The notes under the pieces are model-generated. The model made no database searches, was not told where the DNA came from, and was given only the letters and a program-made list of their open reading frames with translations. This document shows, in pieces, positions 37,201-49,090 of a stretch of 64,000 bases of DNA. Positions within the stretch are counted from its first letter, which is position 1, and each line of letters begins with the position of its first letter. Location: contig CM037833.1 in the NCBI GenBank assembly GCA_021234535.1, forward strand, positions 22,716,719 through 22,780,718, given 5' to 3'. The position numbers were made by a program, and so were the translations under genes. This DNA is from Stichopus chloronotus (lineage: Eukaryota > Echinodermata > Holothuroidea > Aspidochirotida > Stichopodidae).

Positions 37201-38195
37201 TTATCAAAACAATCGAGTGAATCGCGTCAGCGATAGGTTACTTATATTTCTAATAAGTTCAGCTACTGAACTCCTTTTTACTCTGTCAAGCAGTATGAAG
37301 AGAATGTTCCTTCCCCATTTATTGAATTCGATATTATGTTATCGTTTCGATGTGAAAAGTTTCGCTTTAGCACTTGTCTGTCACAGCAGACGCACTCTCT
37401 AAAATCACAAGAAGCGAGATTTGGGATGGTTCCAAAATTATGACGGAATATTCACTCTAAAATACAAAGAATGAGTGTCTAATACGAGCCATTGTTATTT
37501 GTATAGAGTGAATATTCAGTCTTAATTTTGGAGCGCTCCCTCTCCTGCCTTTTTTAGTGATTCAGAGAGCAGAAAGGTTCAATGCTCATTATTGCACGCA
37601 TTCTATTCTAGCAGTTTTCCTAACAATATCGGAACTGTTGTAGTTATATGTTTGAGTTTAAACAGCTTATGTCCATTTCAGATAGATATGACACCCATTC
37701 TCACAAGGATCTTGCCCCAGTGGGAGACAAAAAATAAATAAAAACACCGTAAAGAATACTGTGTGACAGTGGTTTGAAGTTTGGGGGATGTTCACTTCTA
37801 ATCACTTTTTGACTACTGATCAGTTAAGAGTTACATGGAAACACCATTGCATTTCTACAAAAAAAAAAAAAAAAACTTTCCTCAATTCTACAAATTAAAG
37901 CAATTAAAGACATAAATAAAGTTTGCAGATCACCGCACATATAGACATCATCTAAAGGTGAAACAACCAATAGATTCATATCAACACCGATGGTAATTAT
38001 TAATGATCACACAAGCAACATTTCTTACAAAACATATATTTTGATTAGAGATGTAAGTGCAAAGTTTCATTTTAGCTTTTAACTGTTTCGGAAACCTAGC
38101 AATCTTACCAGGCTTATCCGTTCATCTTATTTCAACTTTTTCGTGAGTTTGTCACATGATCTTCACCTTTGTAGTGTTTGAATGTTTTATTTTAG
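34204..38195 (+). other. Intron of the SH3-like gene
   Basis: A ~4-kb intron with a GTAACA donor and a TTTTATTTTAG acceptor. It contains a long imperfect hairpin at 37423-37540 and a 17-A run at 37860-37876. No further exon was recognised, though a very short one could be missed. Confidence 0.5.
37423..37540. repeat. Long imperfect hairpin / small foldback element
   Basis: Left arm: GGGATGGTTCCAAAATTATG, then ACGGAATATTCACTCTA. The inverted right arm reads GGGAGCGCTCCAAAATTAAG, then ACTGAATATTCACTCTA. The stem is ~46 bp with few mismatches around a ~28-base loop. Either a MITE or a hairpin precursor. Confidence 0.75.
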
Positions 38196-38276
38196 AATGA
38201 TCCACCGAGTCTCCCACAGCTTGCAAGTACTGGTACAGTAGAACGAAACAGGTTCCAGTCTCAGACCAATTCAGAG
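38196..38276 (+). CDS. 81-bp phase-0 exon of the SH3-like gene
   Basis: Acceptor TGTTTTATTTTAG and donor TCAGAG|GTAATG bracket exactly 27 codons, open in the phase needed to follow the 33.7-34.2 kb exon. The peptide runs from NDPPSLPQLASTGTVERNRF to QSQTNSE. It is proline- and serine-rich and hydrophilic, like the disordered linker of a signalling adaptor. Like its partners, the exon ends in GAG before GTAA. Splice edges, length divisible by three and composition all agree. The assignment to the same gene is inferred from strand and phase. Confidence 0.6.
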
Positions 38277-38384
38277 GTAATGAAACCTTTCTAATATATC
38301 ACTTGTGTACAATATTTTATGTAAAAAAAAAATACATATGTTTTGAGTTCAAGGGACAAGGTCAGGGATGAAATGACTGTGTCC

Positions 38385-38480
38385 ACAACTCTGCCAAGGA
38401 TGGATGGTAAAATTGACAGAGAGGACTCGTGGTCTGAAGTTGTTCCTCCCATCAAAATTTAAGGTTAGGGGTAAAGGTCC
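38385..38480 (+). repeat. Family B fragment
   Basis: GTGGTCTGAAGTTGTTCCTC followed by CCATCAAAATTTAAGGTTAG, matching the unit interior at 32.2 and 32.5 kb. Confidence 0.6.
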
Positions 38481-40058
38481 AAAGTTATCAGTTTTACAAC
38501 AGATAACGCGATACTTTGTTTTGCTTTGAGCTCGGGTAGTTTATATGTCTTACACTGTGGGCCGAAATTGACTCCTATATCAGGTTCCGTAATACATCTG
38601 TAGGGGCACCATGAATACTCACTTACTTTTAGGTATTAGGTTGCTGATTAAAGAGAACCAAAAATTCCACCAACATTTCTTGCACGTTCTCAAATAAACT
38701 TCAGGTCATTTAAAGAGCGCCCTCTATAGATATTTCTCTCTAAAACATCTTAACGTAATATCATGACTATATTTTGTATCAGCAAGATCGCTGCCACCAT
38801 AAACAATATCAACATAGGACATACAAATTCCCCGTCCTCTCCTACCCCATTCATTTAGCCCAATGCAGACAACTTAACTGTTACGCCTTGCTAGAAACTT
38901 AGGCCAAAATTGGGGCTAAAAAATCTGCACAATTGTGTACCAAAAAGTAAAGAGAAAGGAAAAAGTTGTTGAATATCTTTATTAGTGAAATTTAACGCTC
39001 CACTGAATTTCTCAGGTAATAAAAAGATAAATCAAGTATTGGTTTGCATGACTCACAACGCAAACAATGGCTTTTATAGAAATCTATTTCAATTAATTAA
39101 GAGATCTAGCTTAATTAAGAAGCACAATATCAAGGACCAATGTGGCTCATCGTTTTGTCAATTACCACACATACTATAATATAATTATGCCTACAACCAT
39201 ATTACCTATAATTCAGAGTGTAACTTTAAAGACAGATTGACAGCCAGGCAAGCTTCAGTATAGTTTTAATTTAATCGTGACAACAGAACCCTGCTCCGTA
39301 AATTTCAAGCTTACATGGCCACTCGAGGGGTCACTGCTCTGACATATAGCTTGCCACTAAAGAATGCCACATTACATCATTACTAAACTTTGCCATGTCC
39401 TCACGGTGACAAAATTTGGAGTCTACGTGGTTACTTAGAATGTTTTCAATACATTAGGGTTGGGTTCCAGTCCTAGGCTCCTGGCCCGTCTACATGATAT
39501 GTGATAATAAAGGATTTATTGATTAGGAGATTTCTGTAGTTAGTTCTACTTCTAAAGCCTAAAGTTAACATCCACGAAAGATATAGTGCTAGATCCGTGG
39601 TTTAATGTGGACCCAGAATTAATCATCACAGATGAGCGCGTGAATTTTGAGTGATTTGAAATGGAAGCAGGTCTCAGTCATTTTCACAATCTCCAAAAAG
39701 AAAGTTGCATAAACCTAGTGCCGTTAATTTACAGTACCTTGCTATAAGTCTAACAGGAGCAAAAACGATTGTGGTCTAGGCTAGCCCACGTTAGGCCTAG
39801 GCCTAACTTAAGGCCACCAATATCTATCTTTACGTCCCCACGACCAAGTTTCATGTGTTCTCAAGAAGGGACCTGCACATAAAGTTAAACAAATATTGAC
39901 TTTATCATTTAGGTTGATATACTATGATAATCTGAATAATTTGAACAAGGTTCCAATCGTGACCTATCGCGGTTTGCAAGGCTTGGAGTGCGATTAATTC
40001 AAAGGACAGACCTATTGGCACGACAGCAATGTAAACAAGAGTAATCCACGGAGTTGCG

Positions 40059-40573
40059 TATCTCACCGCCAACATGCATATTGATTTCAATACAGGGCCT
40101 GCACATGAGAATTTCTAATAGTTTATTGCTACGTACTTACAAAACTTTAAGTTAATTGGTTTAATAGTTCTCAAGATATGCTGGAAATACAAATTTTGGG
40201 GCAAAAGTGACTTTTTTCCCCTAAAAAATCAGATTTACCATACAACTAATACATCTTGCACATATTGGCATCATGCACAATCTTATGAAGTTTCAACTTA
40301 GTCGCTCATATGCTTTTCAAACTATTCTGGAAAAATTTGGACAGGTCCGGACGCACACACACACAGGCACGGACACATTTTCATTTATACCACCCAACAG
40401 GACCCTCCTGTACCCATGGTCATTCTACTATGGGGTACCCCTGGGGTGTCGCTACTCATCCACTCCAAGCGTTTCCATGGCAACCATCCTCCCATGGGTG
40501 CACAATACAATATATAGCTTCACTAGCCAAGTCACTACAATATCCCATCTAGCCCCTATAGGGCGATGAGATA
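40059..40573 (+). mobile_element. Repeat family A, copy 1 (515 bp)
   Basis: Begins TATCTCACCGCC and ends GGCGATGAGATA, an inverted pair flanked by TA-like dinucleotides. Inside lie TCTCAAGATATGCTGGAAAT, ACTAATACATCTTG, a CA-rich stretch near 40350, and CCCATGG/GGGTACCCC words. Copies at 46.2 and 57.2 kb share the order. The homologous block actually starts upstream at ACAAGAGTAATCCACGG (~40035), so the true boundary is uncertain. Frames read here are repeat artefacts. Confidence 0.7.
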
Positions 40574-41890
40574 ATAAGGCAGTTCAGAGTTGTAACTGCT
40601 CATGTGCCATTCATGAAGGACATAGGTCACAGGGGTACTGAATAAGCACTGCACTATGATACAGCCTGTATACTGCTACTGTACGTACGGAGGGATTTTG
40701 CCAGAAATATTTTGTCATTTCGGTCAGTTTATTGAGTTTTTCGATGAACTGAAGAACTGATGGAGTCGCTTTTAGGTACAGGCTGTAGTCGACTTTGAGG
40801 CGAATAGAACTGCGGTAATATAACTTACGTAACGAAAAGTGGACAGATTTCTAGAAACTTTACGTTAATTAGGCCTAGACCTAAGTTATGAAACTATATA
40901 GGATATGTTTAGCGTTTGTCTTCTGCGATACCCCCTGTTATTACAGGAAGCCTATTATGCCTAACTTCATTTGCCAGGTATGACGTATGTTAGTGCAGTA
41001 CACATCTATAGCAACCCATCCTTAGGCATTACGTAGGATGTTTACGTGGTGAAAATTACATTAAAACTTCAATGCTATTTCACTATATCATTAAATAGCT
41101 ATGACACTATAAATTGTGACATTATAAAACACACTATAAAAACTCAGAACAAAAAAAAAAACAAAAACAAAACTGTGTATCTCGTACTCGGGTGTGTCTA
41201 TATGGAATTCTATTGATGCAAAGACAAAAAACCTGTAAAACCCTTACACCTTTTAAATACAAATACAAGCAAAGTTTACATACCTCTACTCACTATTTAA
41301 CATTGGGTAATTATCTCCTGTATTTATCTTTTCTATCTCACAAGAAACTTGAGTTGTAATATTATTAATCAGATGTAATTTACATTATCTGGAGAAAACG
41401 CTTATAAGTTTTTTTTACTTTCTTTTCCTCCCTTTCTGCTACTCTTTTTGTTCTGGTAAATCTCTTGTGAAGAATTGTTTACGTAGGTACTGGAAATAGA
41501 CTGTTGTCATTGTCACTGTATTAACATAGTAAGGGCCACGACTGGGGTGGGGATCGAATCTGTAATGTGGAATACGAAATGTAGCATACTGTCAATGGTT
41601 AATGAAAATTCCCAAAAGAAGGGAGGAGCTTCCCCTGGAATGTGAATTGTTGTAAAAGAAAAAGAGGTAATCACATTGATACAATGGAAAATATTAGAAG
41701 CAGAACACTCATTCCAGAAGTTGCAGAAGTTTGATTGAGTGAGAATTTACGAAATGCCATGCATATTTAACCTATGCATGTCTCCAATTGAACCAAGAGA
41801 TCCAGACACTGGCAAGTTTGATTAAAATCTCTATAATTAAAATAATGTTATAAACATGCTGCATATCTCTACGATCTTTCAAGTGAGAAA

Positions 41891-43380
41891 ATGGTGAGGT
41901 ACTGTTGCATCACAGTCTGTACAAACATCTCAAACTACATATGGAAATCGGAAAGTGAGTTCTGTGGTTCATGTAATCGTCCTCGTGGTCAATGTTTCCG
42001 TCTCCCACCATTCAAACGTATACTATCTCTTGCTGAAATAAAGGACATGGAAGCAAGACAAAAATGGATCAAAGTCGTTAACCGAAAAAATGGTGGAATC
42101 AACTGGGAATTAAGCAAAATTCTCATAACCGCTCTTTGCGGATTGTCAGGCAACAGAAGGCAACCCATAGAAAACACTTCATCAAGGATATAACTACCTA
42201 CCTGCTGCAAAAATAATTAAAACAAAAGTGGCTGTCTATGAAAATACAGTACGTCTGTCAAAATCACTGCTAAAACCAGAAGAACGAACTATGTATAAAC
42301 TATTTCCACCACATGATTACGCTCCAGATGTAGATCACAACTACTATTTTTACTAAAAGTAAAAGCTGTGAGTGCGAAGTGATGGTTGCATCAGTCTTCA
42401 CAAAGAAGTCGTTAGCTAGTCTGCGTCATGAGCTCATGGAGCTGATATCTACCCTAAACAGATCAACTTAAGGGGAGAAAGCTGCTGCACCTGTCCCAAA
42501 ATACGTTCGTGAAAATGATGCTGACGTGAGACGGTTCACAGAACTGTCAAGCAAAGTTCCTTTTATGCGTTCGTTAATCATATCTGTACAAGTGCACCTC
42601 AGATGTAGCACTGGGTTGGCAAGAAGAGGACTTACATTTCATCATGAAAAATCAGAAGAAAAGAACTTGCAAGAAGTCATCCCCTCATATGTGAACTTTG
42701 ATCGTTAAAACTTCAATTATCAACTTACTTTCTCTCTTCCCTTTATTCGCTATCCCATATTTTATTGTCACAGATACAGAACAGATGAGTTTAGTTCATA
42801 TCATCTGAGTTGAGGTCTTGAATATTTTGGCATGACAAAGGGCTGGTGTTGAACTCTATGCTATTTACGATGAAGAAGAAACACCAATCGGGCAGATGTA
42901 CTAATTGATTGTACAGAAGTATGTATGGAAATACCGTGAACGGTGGAAATCATTGGTCAGCATATAGCAACCGTCCACAACACTGTCAAATTCCTTGTGG
43001 CAATCTGATCAAATGGAATGATTTCTTTTTGTCAGCAATATGGGGAAAAAGGGCTTCCTTTAGGACCATTACCATAGAATCTGGATCTCTGAACCTGATT
43101 GAACCTGGTGATTTAATTCTGACAGACAGAGGCTTCACTACTAAAGAGGACTTACTTCTGGGTAGTGCTAGCGTAGAAGTATAATACCACTTCCAGGCAA
43201 AGTCACAGAACAAATGACCACAGCTGATGCCCTGAAAACCCAAAATGCTAATGCAAGAATTCATGTAGGGAGAGCTATAGGCATGATGAAAACATTTCGC
43301 ATCCTATCACCATGGTGCCTCTTGTGGATGACATCATTACCATATGTGCTGCTATTGTGCTGCTAACAACATAGCTCAAG
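41891..43380 (+). pseudogene. THAP-domain DDE transposase pseudogene
   Basis: The first ~90 codons form a THAP-type zinc finger start: MVRYCCITVC, a second CGSC pair, FRLPPFKR and a conserved W (QKWIKVVNRKN). Shifted frames then give NYLPAAKII and DVRRFTELSSKVPF. The DDE_Tnp_4 catalytic core follows: VLIDCTEVCMEIP, stop, TVNGGNHWSAYSNR, ITIESGSLNLIEPGDLILTD, RGF and ARIHVGRAIGMMKTFRIL. In this family the last segment normally has VERAIG. Here the catalytic E is G. Several frameshifts and stops confirm it is dead. The combination fits ISL2EU-like or Harbinger-related DNA transposons. I did not find terminal inverted repeats around it. Confidence 0.8.
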
Positions 43381-43480
43381 TGAGGACAATACGTGGCCTA
43401 CATCATACCTATTGTCGATTATTGCAATGCTGTTGATTCATATTCCCTAAAGCATCTGCAGTTATAAGGGTGATATTTCA
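43381..43480 (+). pseudogene. Possible LINE RT scrap
   Basis: The plus-strand frame reads YIIPIVDYCNAVDSYSLKHL followed by a stop. This resembles the LPxxDYCNxVW...LQ motif near the end of LINE reverse transcriptases. It is only ~30 codons long, so it could be chance. Confidence 0.3.
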
Positions 43481-43699
43481 CCTTATCTCACTGAAAGATC
43501 TGTTTCAAACTATGTAACATAGGAATATTCTGAGAAGGGGTACGGGTGCCACTATTAATATTCAATATGTATAGTAGCAATGATCTGTAGGATTTTGTGG
43601 TTGTTACCATGGGCTGATCTATCTCAAGTTATGAAGGCTTACTATTGTTCTGCTACGTTCCTTCTCCGCCTCGGATTACGTAACATAGATAGATGGCTT

Positions 43700-44700
43700 A
43701 TTATAAATGCGTTATTATTATAATTATTCCTCTCTTCGACAGCTCTATTAGCTGGATTCACATGTGCTGACATCGGGATCTTATATGGATCCTAGGAGGT
43801 CAAACACCCTCCTGAGGATGTGAGCGCTGCCGAGGATTGCTCTCTTCAGGAGTTTCCTCATGTCATGTTCTCCGGGTGCCCTTTGGAGATGGCCTTCCAG
43901 GCTGGTACTCACTGCACCCAGTGCCTCGATCATTAGTGGTATAACCTATGCCTTCACATCACATGTTTCTGTATTTCTAACTTGATATTTTTGTATCTTC
44001 TCGTATCCTTTCCCTCGTATGTTCTTATCAAGGGGGATCGCAACATCCAATATTTTGGCGTTCTTTTCCTGCTTGTCTACCACAATTATGTCAGGTTTCC
44101 TCACTGTTATGACTCTGTCAGTTCTGACTTCGAAGTCCCACAGTATTTTCACTCTATCTGTTTCATTGACTGTTTCTGGTCTATGCAGCCATGGTTTTTA
44201 CTCAGCAGTGGGGATACCGTAGTGCTGACATATTTCAAGGAGCAGGGCAGCTGCTACTTTATTATGCCTCTCCATATATTCAGTGGCCGCAAGTTTCTGG
44301 CATCCAGCCACGAGGTGGTTCTCATTTGTGTCAGTGCACATTCGGCACTTACTATCAGTTGTCCCTGTCATTATGTTCGTTTAGTGGCTTTTGGTGTTAA
44401 GTGTATGATTTTGAGCAGCTGTGATGAGTGCTTCTGTCTCTATTTTCAAGCCTGTGCAGGAGAGCCACTTGTACACCATCTCCGTAGCTGTGATCTCTTC
44501 CTTTTGCTGAGGGTATCGGCCATGTAGTGGCTTTTCTCTCCATTTACTCCTGTACCTCCGTGACCATCCTGCTTTCCACTCATCCTTATTAACCTCCTCG
44601 TGTTGCTGATTTTTGGTTTTCCAGTAAGCTTGGAGTAGGGGCTCCCCCAACTTGGGGATTGGGGTGGGAGATATGAACAAAAACTCCCAAACGTTTTCAA
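43700..44700 (-). pseudogene. 5'-truncated non-LTR retrotransposon ORF2 C-terminus
   Basis: The minus-strand frame is collinear from ~44680 down to TAA at 43781-43783, ~300 codons, broken by three in-frame stops but no frameshift. Features in order: WREKPLHGRYPQQ, KIETEALITAAQNHTLNTKS, a CCHC-type finger (CRMC..H..GCQ), RVKILWDFEVRTDRVI, RKPDIIVVDKQEKNAKILDV, EKIQKYQ, VIPLMIEALGAVSTSLE, ILGSAHILRRVFDLL. This is the conserved tail that follows the reverse transcriptase in a widespread LINE group, often annotated as R2-like type-1 retrotransposable element. The 3' UTR and an ATAATAA-rich tail lie at ~43700-43740. It was probably never functional at this site because it is 5'-truncated. Confidence 0.85.
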
Positions 44701-46228
44701 GATTACAGGTGTCTTGCTTGATCTAGATGGTAAGTGTGACGAAGATAGAGGCTTTTACTGCAAAATTCATGACTAGCTGAAAAGTAACTCGTAGTGATAA
44801 TGTAAAATACTAAGTTAATCATTGGAAAATCAACTCGTTTATCTTGTGCAGTATGCAAAGCAAAATTGAACAACTGATTTTCATTTTCATTTTTAGTTTT
44901 TTTTATTTTTTCTTCTAATGCCGTGTCCACAGCGGAAGCTGGAGGACAATCTCCTGACTGATAAGTGGGAACCGTTTGGGTGTGTACGTGGGATGAGATT
45001 TATCCGATAGACTATCTAAGCGGAGCGCCACTATCAGCTGGTGGCCAGTGTAAAAAAGAAATTGGTGTACAAACTACTCAGATCGCCCTGAAATAGCACT
45101 TTACAGCCCTTGTAAAGACATCTCTATGTTCAGTTCATAGTTTGAGGTTGCAGTTAGCATGATATCAAGTGAGATTTCCAGACGGGCTGATCCACCCCCT
45201 AATGAGGAACAATTACGTTTTTTAATTTTCATTCAAGGGCAATGTAACGTTAAGAATTGCATCCAACTTTCTCTTCCCGCCTACGTCACTGTCTAAGCCT
45301 GTAGTTAATTGTGAGATTGTGATAAGATATTTAATGGGGATATCTGATAAGTACGGTATCTGATTGGGAGGGCGATTTTAATCCTTCTTCCTGCCTGTAG
45401 ATTACTTCGGACTAAACTGAATGGTGATGAACTAGTATTCCTGCTGATATTTGTAATCGAAGGCATCTTGCAAGACCTTCATCTAGTTTTTTGAATTACT
45501 TTGCTTATTAGTTTAGGTTTATAAAAAAGAATCTGCTAGTGTTGGTTGTATGTGGTTTCATGCCTGTACAGTCGACTCACAAAACTATAAGGTACTGCTG
45601 CACTGCACGGATTATAATAATACCAACGCATTCACTTTCTCTAGGCCACTCAAGTATGCTTCATGCACGACAATCAGTGACACACAATGTCTGGGGAAGT
45701 ATGTTGTTAAAATATGAATAATAAATGTCTCTCACAACTTCTTATCGTGGTAATTTTTCTAGAAATGGGAAAGGAAATATTACTTTCCCAAATGTCCCTC
45801 CTTTTGCGGGGAGAGAGGAAACTTGAACCCTTCTCCCTTAGCTACTCCATCGATCTTTACACCACAAACGAAAATATAGTTTTTAATGTTGGAATACAAG
45901 AACCGTGCACATTACCCGTTGTATTTTGCTTACAACGATTGAGTATAGGGCTATAAACGACCAAGCTTTTCTTAATGATCTATGGGAATGTAGCTGAGGA
46001 AAAGTTACCTTTTATTCAGCACTCAAAGCTGTTGGGGCTTTAAAATATAACAGAGAAACACGTTCCGACTCAAGGAAATATGTTTGTAACAAGAAGTTAC
46101 AGAGAAAATGGTACCAATAATGAAGAGATCAAAGAGGCAATAAAAAGCCAGTATAGTAAGATTAAGATTAATAGTAAGATTCGCAGGATTTACAGAAATA
46201 AAACAAGAGGGCAATCCACGGAGGTGGG

Positions 46229-47355
46229 TATCTCATCGCCAACATGCATTGATTTCAACACAGCGCCTGCACATGGGGATTTGTAATAGTTTAGTGCAAC
46301 TACATCTCACAGAGACCTAGTTCCGGGCACCGATGGTAAATTAGAGCCAAATATTCTTCAAGCATAAAATGGTGGTAGGCAGGAGAACCGAGCATAATAT
46401 GGCAATACTGATATATACTGTAAGGTAGCGTATAGGCTGTTGCCACTACTTAGACTCAAGTAACGATAGCAATAACGGCTCAAACGTATCTGTGCACATG
46501 GCATAATTATAACATTGGTTTATTCCATGAAGGTTAGGCTTAGTGGTTAGATTGAGCGATGTATATAAGAGCTTCTCTCTGTGGGTTATTTCCACATTAG
46601 TCTCCTATTTACCTGTGAGGGACCTGGCTCTGCTAAAATTATTGTTTGACTTACAAAAAATAATCTTTGGGCAAAATTGGCTTTTTTCCTCAAAAATCAA
46701 CAAATTTCCCTGGATTTACCATTACAGTTATAGTATGTTGAACAATGTGTTCTCAGGTAAGTCCTTACAAAGCATTTAAGTTAGTTGGTGTAATAGTTCT
46801 CAAGATATGCTGGAAATACAAATTTTGGGGTAAAATGTATATTTTTCCTAAAAATTCAGCAAACTTCACTCTCTTTACTATAAAAGGGATATACCTTGTA
46901 TATTGCATTCTCAGATAAGTCCTTGCAGAATTTAAATGCCCATATACTGGAAATACCAAATTTGGGGCAAAGTTGTCTTTTTAAAATAAAACGTCAGCAA
47001 ATTTGACCCAATTACTATACAATCAATACATCTTGGCCAATACTGGCACAACCTTCTTAAGTTCAAACTTAATCACTCATATACTTTTCAAAGTATTCTG
47101 GAAAAACAACAATTTGGACAGGTGCGGACTCACACACCCAAATACATACACCCACGCATGGACATTGGTACGGACACGTTTTCATTTATATCAACCCACC
47201 TCTACCAAATAGTCACTCTTCCATGGGGTACCCTGGGGTGTCGCGACTCATCCACTCCAAGCGTTTTCTTGCAACTTTTCTCCCATGGATGTACAGTACA
47301 AAATAAAGGTCCCCTAGCCAAGTGACTCTTAGCCCCCATATAGGGCGATGAGATA
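46229..47355 (+). mobile_element. Repeat family A, copy 2 (1127 bp)
   Basis: TATCTCATCGCC at the left end and GGCGATGAGATA at the right form a perfect 12-bp inverted pair. The interior repeats a ~135-160-bp unit about three times (GGGCAAAATTGGCTTTTTTC near 46675, GGGTAAAATGTATATTTTTC near 46837, GGGGCAAAGTTGTCTTTTT near 46972). A CA-rich segment and the CCATGGGGTACCC end block follow. It is longer than copy 1 because of these extra units. ACAAGAGGGCAATCCACGG precedes the left end, as at copy 1. Confidence 0.75.
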
Positions 47356-47689
47356 ACAACATGGAATAAAACAACATCGCATACGTGAAAAGCGAAACGA
47401 CTCTTCAAAAAAAGAAAGAAATAAATAAAAAACGAAAAAATAAAACGGAATATCGAAGAACAATGCAAATACAAAAGCCATGTTGCAAATCATGAAAAGC
47501 GCAATGAAGTCATACTGTAAAAGACACAAACAGGTGTAACATGTTCCAAGTTGATTTCGTCGATATCATCCACAAAAGACATCGCAAACGCTTTTAATTC
47601 TTTCTTTACAACTATTTCAAAGAAATATTTCTCCAATGTGCAGTTATATATGTAAAGTAAAAATGTACGAAGTAAGTTTCTTATTGTAA

Positions 47690-47888
47690 GATCATGATTC
47701 ACGTTAATGACTTTAATTATTGTCTTTCGCAATGCTCTTTTGGTATGTGTGCTGACGATACCACTTTTCATGTTGATGGTAAGACCACAAAGGAACGCTC
47801 AATTAAATTACATGAAGACTCTGTGGATATTAATCGATTGTGTGTTAACACCTGTGAAACAAAAAAATATCTTAGCACAGTGATATAG
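47690..47888 (+). pseudogene. LINE reverse transcriptase fragment
   Basis: One frame reads HVNDFNYCLSQCSFGMCADD, continuing TTFHVDGKTTKERSIKLHED and SVDINRLCV before ETKKYL and a stop. This is the palm region of a Jockey/CR1-type RT, where FxADDT carries the catalytic aspartates. The usual YADD has become CADD. Only ~65 codons survive, with no other domain around. It is an isolated decayed scrap in an intron of the SH3-like gene. Confidence 0.68.
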
Positions 47889-49033
47889 CTATAGTTATAT
47901 CTTTAGGGGTGTGAAAAGGAAATATTCCGACAGGCTGGATGTTTTTTGGATGTGAACTGAGTGGCGACCCCACCCCGACAGTTTCGAACACTAACAACAC
48001 CTTATCGATAGCATCATGCGGAACAAAAAAAAAAAGTATTTTGGATTAGGCTGGAGATGAGAAACTCAGGACTGTCTAAAGTGAGCGCGACCATCGATCT
48101 ACTGGGAGCATCTAACATAACCAACTTCATTTATATGCGTAAAATCATGTTCTCTCAGAGGCGTACTAAGCAACTGCAGGAAAATTCGGCCCACAGTCTC
48201 GCAATGTGACAATGTGACACTCTTCTTTAACCTGTGAAAACGTGTATTTTGGTGAGTAGATGTGTATGGTCACCACGTCATTGCTGTAAACGTCTCACAG
48301 CATCGCATCCTTAGCAGATGAGAATCTAAGATGATTGGAGAAAATATCACACACATGACGCACTCCAGAGAAAGCATTGGACATTCCCAGAATGATCGGT
48401 AGAATCTTTGGAAACTTTAAACGCATACGTGATTTCTGAGAAATAGTTTCATTTCGATTTTAAGTCTACCTTTGAACCAATGTTTGTCTTTGTTCCTTTC
48501 GACTGTGGCAGTGCGTCAACATTTATTTTGGAATACTCAGTAAATCTGCCAACACTAACTCAATGAAATATATAGAACAGAAATCAAAGCGCTTTGGCAG
48601 TACATGCATTAAACACGCCTGGAATGTAGGTGTGTAAACCCCAGGTCAAAACGGTTATTTTAATAGCCCACTGAGGTATGAGTATTGATAGAGCCTCTCC
48701 ACATTGCTAATTCTAAGGTACAGCAAAAGACATGTATGAGAAAACTTATGGTTATGAAAAATAAAACTATTCCGATCTTTTAATTTTGTAATTTCATATC
48801 ATCAGCTACTGGTAAGAAGATAGAGCAGATAGAACAGAGGATTGCACACTGTTCTTGCTGGTTCAGTTGCATCGTTGAGCAAGATACATGTAGTCGATTG
48901 ATTGTTTCATTCAAGATCCAGTGATCAGTACTCAAAAGGTGTCTATATCATACTTTTTGTTTACCATCATTACCTTTATTTTTCCTTTCTTACCACCGTT
49001 ATCTTTATTTTTCCTTCATGATCTCATCTTTAG

Positions 49034-49090
49034 GTGTCTTCTCCTTATCTGCTTCCTGACTACCTGGTATATGATACACCTGATGATGAG
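49034..49090 (+). CDS. 57-bp phase-0 exon of the SH3-like gene
   Basis: The acceptor is a long pyrimidine tract ending TCATCTTTAG. The donor is GATGAG|GTAACA, the same GAG|GTAA edge as the two upstream exons. The 19 codons encode VSSPYLLPDYLVYDTPDDE. The YDTPDDE end and the paired tyrosines suggest a tyrosine-phosphorylation or acidic linker segment of an adaptor. Length divisible by three, phase 0 on both sides and coding-like composition support it. Membership of the same gene is inferred. Confidence 0.55.

Larger units (their letters stand above)
38277..49033 (+). other. Large intron of the SH3-like gene with inserted repeats
   Basis: ~10.8 kb between two phase-0 exons. It contains a family B fragment (38.39-38.5 kb), two family A copies (40.06-40.57 and 46.23-47.36 kb), a THAP/DDE transposase pseudogene (41.9-43.4 kb), a minus-strand LINE tail (43.7-44.7 kb) and a plus-strand LINE RT scrap (47.7-47.9 kb). 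The remaining sequence shows no exon I can defend. Confidence 0.5.

Noticed and set aside
40273..40569. Frames with THTQARTHF..PSSHGC-type sequence at 40.3, 47.1 and 57.3 kb
   Set aside because: They recur only because repeat family A recurs. The CA-rich stretch gives TH-rich peptides in any copy. Not genes.
43982..44527. 181-codon plus-strand frame, the longest of its strand there
   Set aside because: It lies opposite the clear minus-strand LINE ORF and has no domain of its own.
45780..45860. tRNA-like look of a segment with TTGAACCCTT and TAGCTACTCC
   Set aside because: No cloverleaf could be completed and the B-box match is poor.
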